Part shown: positions 12,265 to 15,622 of the stretch, one piece after another | How positions within the stretch are numbered: the first letter of the stretch is position 1 | Layout: each line of letters starts with the position of its first letter | Made by a program: the position numbers and the translations under genes | Assembly: GCA_001871815.1 (NCBI GenBank) | Contig: MNVP01000032.1 | Coordinates: forward strand, 1 to 15,622 | Source: Candidatus Omnitrophica bacterium CG1_02_40_15 | GTDB lineage: Bacteria; Omnitrophota; Gorgyraeia; Gorgyraeales; Gorgyraeaceae | Direction of reading: 5' to 3' | Length of the DNA stretch: 15,622 nucleotides | The notes under the pieces: model-generated | The model's database searches: none | Told to the model about the DNA's origin: nothing | The model's input: the letters and a program-made list of their open reading frames with translations, nothing else

Positions 12265-12633
12265 ATGCGAGAAAAAAGAAGATTCATAAGATTTTCCATT
12301 GCTTTAAAAGCCGCCTATATTGTTCAAAGATATCCGAAAACAGAAAAACTAGGCACTACTAAAGATGTCAGCGCTCAAGGCATGCAGTTATTGACCAGCG
12401 ATAAATTGGAGCTGGGTGACAAGGTTGATCTTAAGATATTCCTGCCAGAGGCATTAAACCCAGCCCATATGAAAGGCATCGTGGTTTGGTCAAGAGAGCT
12501 AGGCTCCCAAAAAAGCCATTCTTACAGTGCCGGCATTGATTTCGGAAAAATAGAAGAAGACAACAAAAATACTTTTTTAAAATTCCTATGCGACCTTATG
12601 TACGCAAAAATAGGGGATAAAAAAGAAGAATGA
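12265..12633 (+). CDS. PilZ domain protein 5
   Basis: A 122-residue stand-alone PilZ protein. The motifs are intact: R5-R-F-I-R9 and D34-V-S36-A-Q-G39. Strands KVDLKIFLP and KGIVVWSREL and the closing SAGIDFGKIEED are typical. REKRRFxRF and FGKI are shared with the membrane-anchored PilZ protein at 10054. The AAGGGGC sequence before ATG 12265 serves as ribosome site. The stop codon overlaps the start of the M48 protease gene (ATGA), so the two are translationally linked. This makes a c-di-GMP input to that envelope protease conceivable, though this is inference only. Confidence 0.87.
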   Translation: MREKRRFIRFSIALKAAYIVQRYPKTEKLGTTKDVSAQGMQLLTSDKLELGDKVDLKIFLPEALNPAHMKGIVVWSRELGSQKSHSYSAGIDFGKIEEDNKNTFLKFLCDLMYAKIGDKKEE

Positions 12634-13682
12634 AAGTTATGAGAATTTTTATACATTCGCGGCTAGTAAACTTGGTTCTTCAAGGCACGGGTGAGCAATG
12701 GCCGCTCAGTATCAACCTTAACATACTTAGGCCTTTAAGTCTGGGTAGCCGTAGGTTGGTAGTATTATTAATAGCAGGCTCTCTTTTGATGTCAGGCTGC
12801 GCTACAACGTATAATCCTGCGACTGAAAAAAGAGAGCTTGTATTTATTACAACGCCTATGGAAGTAGCGCTTGGCCAGAATACGGCGCTGCAGGTAGCCA
12901 AGCAGTACACTTTTATAAAAGACCCAAAACAGGTTAATAAGGTTACAGAGATAGGGGATAAGCTGGCAAAGGTATCTGATAGGACTGATCTTAAGTATCA
13001 TTTTAGCGTGGTGGAAGACAAGGAAATAAATGCGTTTACAATGCCTGGCGGATATATTTATATCAACTCAGGCCTTCTTGATATCACAACCGACGATGAA
13101 CTTGCTTGCGTGATAGGCCATGAAATAGGCCATGTCGCCGCAAGGCACATTGCCAAGAAACTCCAGACACAGTTAGGCTATGAAATCCTGATGAACATAG
13201 CCCTCCAGAATACAAGTGTCAGGCAGATGCAGCAGGCTATTGGCGTTACCTTTAATCTTGTGGAGCTTGGATATTCAAGAGAGGATGAGCTTCTGTCAGA
13301 CAGGCTGGGGGCAAAATACGCGTATAAGGCAGGTTATAACCCTAACGCAATGATCACATTTTTAAAAAAATTAAAAGAAAAAAATAAAGATGAAATGGGG
13401 CCGGTTTTCCTTCGCAGCCACCCATACACATCGCAGAGAATTCAGATGTTGGAAAAAGAAATCCCTGCTATAATATCCAAAGTAGACGCTAAAGTTAACC
13501 AGAATGCTTCTGGTTCAAGCGCCAATATTAATACGCTATCTCCTGGAACCCAGGTCGCAGCGCAGCCTGTAAGATATGAAACCTCAAAACTGCCAACGAG
13601 AGTCATGTGCAAAAAATGCAGGAGGATATTTCCAGGCGCTGTAAACTATTGTCCATACGATGGGACGAAACTAAGCCCCTAA
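12630..13682 (+). CDS. M48 lipoprotein protease with C-terminal zinc ribbon
   Basis: A zinc metalloprotease of the BepA/YcaL/LoiP-like M48 group, probably anchored as a lipoprotein and acting on outer-membrane proteins. A hydrophobic stretch (43-54) ends in the lipobox MSGC (Cys57). The zinc motif is HEIGH at 164-168 and E220 in REDELLSD is the likely third ligand. Residues about 325-346 add a small zinc ribbon (MCKKC ... CPYDG). The predicted N-terminus is about 40 residues longer than a normal lipoprotein signal, and 12660-12740 looks repeat-like, so the true start may lie further in, but no good alternative codon is present. It is coupled to the PilZ genes on both sides. Confidence 0.88.
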   Translation: MKVMRIFIHSRLVNLVLQGTGEQWPLSINLNILRPLSLGSRRLVVLLIAGSLLMSGCATTYNPATEKRELVFITTPMEVALGQNTALQVAKQYTFIKDPKQVNKVTEIGDKLAKVSDRTDLKYHFSVVEDKEINAFTMPGGYIYINSGLLDITTDDELACVIGHEIGHVAARHIAKKLQTQLGYEILMNIALQNTSVRQMQQAIGVTFNLVELGYSREDELLSDRLGAKYAYKAGYNPNAMITFLKKLKEKNKDEMGPVFLRSHPYTSQRIQMLEKEIPAIISKVDAKVNQNASGSSANINTLSPGTQVAAQPVRYETSKLPTRVMCKKCRRIFPGAVNYCPYDGTKLSP

Positions 13683-13701
13683 AGAAAAGGAGGGATACCC
13701 T

Positions 13702-14061
13702 ATGCTTGCCGAAAGCGATAACAGGCTGTTTGAAAGAGTGAGCGGAGAACTTGCAGTAAGGTACAGCCCGCAAGGGACTGATGGCGAATTTTGCTCTACT
13801 ACCAGAAACATAAGCGGCGGCGGGATAAGGATGCCTCTATTGAAAAAATTAAAACCAGGCGCAACTTTGGACTTGGAAATATTCAAGCACAATACAGACA
13901 TGGCTTTCAGATGCATAGGCAAAGTAATGTGGGTTTGGGATGCCCCTATAAATAAAAAAGAGGACCATATTTTTGAAGCAGGGGTAAAATTTTTAAATCC
14001 GGATCTTTTTCACATCGGAAGGCTGATAGACTCTTTAGGAAAAAGCAGCCTATTGGCGTAG
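13702..14061 (+). CDS. PilZ domain protein 6
   Basis: A 119-residue stand-alone PilZ protein. The motifs are R8-L-F-E-R12 and N36-I-S38-G-G-G41, both consistent with c-di-GMP binding. The domain proceeds through TLDLEIFKH and CIGKVMWVWD and ends EAGVKFLNPD; the last words match PilZ protein 2. An excellent ribosome site (AAAGGAGGG) precedes ATG 13702, only 19 bp after the protease gene. The next PilZ gene begins 4 bp after its stop, so the two are surely on one transcript. Confidence 0.88.
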   Translation: MLAESDNRLFERVSGELAVRYSPQGTDGEFCSTTRNISGGGIRMPLLKKLKPGATLDLEIFKHNTDMAFRCIGKVMWVWDAPINKKEDHIFEAGVKFLNPDLFHIGRLIDSLGKSSLLA

Positions 14062-14065
14062 CGAT

Positions 14066-14494
14066 ATGAAGCTATTCAAAAAAATATTTGAGTTCAAGAA
14101 AATCGCTTTCGGCGCTGATCTTTTGCGATTTTCAGTGGTCAGGAAAGTGCTTTATACTTTCCTGCACCATAAAAAAGAATCAGATTTCGTCAATGACCGC
14201 CGCAAATCCAAGAGATACGACATTATGCTGAAATTGAATTATTCCTATCCTGAAACAAGATACACGGGGGAGAGTTTTACAAAGAATATATCAGAAAACG
14301 GCTTAAGATTTCCGGTGAATTTAAGGATTGCTAAGGGCGCGCTTATGGATATAAAAATAGAAGACCCGAATAGCGGCAAATACCTGTCATTAAGAGGCAA
14401 AGTTAGGTGGCTTGAAGAATTTTCAGGAGAAGATGATTCTGGCGCGGTTAGATACGAGACAGGCATAAACCTTTTAAAAAAGAGACTTTTTTAA
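14066..14494 (+). CDS. PilZ domain protein 7
   Basis: A 142-residue protein has a basic, aromatic N-terminal region of about 42 residues, not clearly a membrane span, followed by a PilZ domain. The motifs are R46-K-S-K-R50 and N74-I-S76-E-N-G79, both intact. Later strands include LRGKVRWLEEF and the closing YETGINLL. The N-terminal extension differs from the other six copies and may bind a partner or the membrane surface. It lies directly downstream of PilZ protein 6. Confidence 0.85.
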   Translation: MKLFKKIFEFKKIAFGADLLRFSVVRKVLYTFLHHKKESDFVNDRRKSKRYDIMLKLNYSYPETRYTGESFTKNISENGLRFPVNLRIAKGALMDIKIEDPNSGKYLSLRGKVRWLEEFSGEDDSGAVRYETGINLLKKRLF

Positions 14495-14503
14495 ACTCTT
14501 ATC

Positions 14504-14713
14504 ATGACACAGAAAAAACCAGGTTTATTCAAACTGTTGGAAATTATAATAATCATTCTGGTCAGCGTTCTTATAATTACGAACCTAATGTATATAAAGG
14601 ATGCCTGTTCCAGCAAGCAGTGCGTAATGACAAATGTATTGACCATAATACTTCTTGTATGGGCAACTACTTTTTGGCTAGTAGTAATAAAATATTCAGA
14701 TAAAAAGAAATAG
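14504..14713 (+). CDS. Small two-span membrane protein A
   Basis: A 69-residue hydrophobic protein has membrane segments at about 12-30 and 43-62, a short loop with two Cys (residues 35 and 40) and a basic tail ending KYSDKKK. It is not recognised. The ATG is 10 bp after PilZ protein 7, and its stop codon overlaps the GTG start of the next small gene by one base. The arrangement and hydrophobicity support a real gene, but no homology evidence is available. Confidence 0.55.
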   Translation: MTQKKPGLFKLLEIIIIILVSVLIITNLMYIKDACSSKQCVMTNVLTIILLVWATTFWLVVIKYSDKKK

Positions 14714-14910
14714 TGCTATTCATATCTTATAATATTTCCGGCTTTCGCCATTTTTTATTCCTTTCAATACCGATATTAATCTTTCTATTGTTTTATGCAA
14801 TCTATTATAAGCAGCCTAAAGCTCGTTATCTTATTACAACTTTTATTGTGCTGTATGTTTTAATCTTTTTTGTATACCTATTTTTTATTTTCAGGTATTC
14901 AAATAAATAA
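14713..14910 (+). CDS. Small two-span membrane protein B
   Basis: A 65-residue hydrophobic protein starts with GTG overlapping the TAG of the previous gene. Membrane segments lie at about 14-31 and 38-60. It ends FRYSNK, similar to the KYSDKKK tail of protein A, so the two may be a divergent pair or partners. The function is unknown. Support is limited to topology, coupling and the same strand as its neighbours. Confidence 0.45.
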   Translation: MLFISYNISGFRHFLFLSIPILIFLLFYAIYYKQPKARYLITTFIVLYVLIFFVYLFFIFRYSNK

Positions 14911-14914
14911 CATT

Positions 14915-15622
14915 ATGTCAACCGATACCTTATTTTTAGGCGGAACATCCATAGACCTTATTCAGGAAAAACAGCGGTATAAGGGAGGCAAATCTGCATT
15001 TAGGGCTTCTGTAGGGGGCTCTATTACTAATTCAGCTATTATAAGCGCAAAATTAGGCCTAACAACAGGCCTTTTAAGCAAGATCGGCAAAGATTTATTA
15101 GGCGATTTTGCTGTTGAGTTTCTAAATGCACGCAAAATAGATACAAAAGGCATTATCCGGGATTTAAGTATTCGAACGCCGCTTGCAATAGCTAAAATTG
15201 ATAAATATGGAGTTGCTAAATATACTTTTTACAAAAACTCTCCAGAAGATTCAGTAGTTCCATTAAAAAGCGCGCCAAAATACTTATTAAACACATGTAA
15301 AGTTTTTCATACCGGTTCAAGTTACTCATACCAAAAAGAAACCTTTGAAGAAACCCTGAAATTCATAAAATACCTTAAAAAGAGAGGTGTTTTTATTTCT
15401 TACGACCCAAATATAAGGCCTGGCACTATAAAGTATAAAAAACAGGTCAAAAACAGGGTTTTAATGCTCTTAAAACTAGCTGATTTAGCCAAATTAAGCG
15501 AAATTGACATGGAATACCTGACTGGCTGTAAAAGCCCTAAAAAAGGCCTAAGTGAGCTTAAGAAATCAGTAGATTGCCCTATAGTTTTGACATTAGGCGC
15601 AAAAGGTTCTATTTATTGCCAT
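14915..15622 (+). CDS. PfkB-family carbohydrate kinase (5' part)
   Basis: The open frame from ATG 14915 runs 236 codons to the end of the window without a stop. It encodes the N-terminal part of a ribokinase/PfkB-type sugar kinase. The protein begins TDTLFLGGTSIDLI, with VGGSITNSAIISAKLG as the first PfkB signature, then GLLSKIGKDLLGDF and FISYDPNIRP, as in fructokinase-like members. Next come LADLAKLSEIDMEYLTG and VLTLGAKGS. The catalytic GAGD segment lies beyond the edge, so the substrate (fructose, ribose, nucleoside or other) cannot be decided. No ribosome site is seen before the ATG, which lies 4 bp after the small membrane gene. Confidence 0.85.
   Translation, partial: MSTDTLFLGGTSIDLIQEKQRYKGGKSAFRASVGGSITNSAIISAKLGLTTGLLSKIGKDLLGDFAVEFLNARKIDTKGIIRDLSIRTPLAIAKIDKYGVAKYTFYKNSPEDSVVPLKSAPKYLLNTCKVFHTGSSYSYQKETFEETLKFIKYLKKRGVFISYDPNIRPGTIKYKKQVKNRVLMLLKLADLAKLSEIDMEYLTGCKSPKKGLSELKKSVDCPIVLTLGAKGSIYCH

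Overview
The window reads as chromosomal DNA from an AT-rich, Gram-negative, uncultured bacterium. The best guess is a PVC-superphylum relative such as Omnitrophota. Reasons are a protein of the planctomycete/verrucomicrobial 'Minf_1886' type, a DUF4416 protein, an ExeA/GspB-like pair, repeated single-domain PilZ proteins, and lipoprotein and envelope proteases. This is inference from family content; no rRNA or marker phylogeny is available here.

Layout. 1-204 is gene-free but holds two large hairpins. 205-2020 is aroB (3-dehydroquinate synthase) overlapping rnc (RNase III). Convergent to these, 2027-3314 on the minus strand is an ExeA-type ATPase followed by a GspB-like membrane protein. 3315-3528 is a divergent promoter region. 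Plus-strand genes follow: two PilZ genes, a Minf_1886-type protein, a secreted protein, an endonuclease III-like glycosylase, a small zinc-finger protein, a third PilZ, a DUF4416 protein, a Ste24-type membrane protease, a DUF362/ferredoxin-type protein and a fourth, membrane-anchored PilZ. After a strongly structured spacer (10528-10674) come a free-standing tRNA-binding OB-fold protein, a P-loop kinase overlapping a dCMP deaminase, a fifth PilZ, an M48 lipoprotein protease with a C-terminal zinc ribbon, the sixth and seventh PilZ genes, two tiny membrane proteins, and the 5' part of a PfkB-family sugar kinase that runs off the window.

How it fits together. Most genes are housekeeping or envelope functions in short overlapping cistrons. 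Two layers are unusual. First, seven different PilZ (c-di-GMP receptor) proteins lie singly among unrelated genes, with no GGDEF or EAL enzyme in view. Second, palindromic hairpin elements are scattered through spacers and also sit in frame inside genes: in the GspB-like protein, in the DUF4416 protein, across the DUF4416/protease junction, and at the 5' end of the glycosylase gene. They resemble in behaviour the Rickettsia palindromic elements that add peptide segments to proteins.

Expression signals are mixed. Several genes have clear Shine-Dalgarno sites, but three consecutive genes (3925, 4357, 4821) have near-consensus sigma70-type promoters so close to the start codon that their mRNAs should be leaderless or nearly so. 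No rRNA, tRNA, CRISPR array, transposase or prophage gene was recognised.
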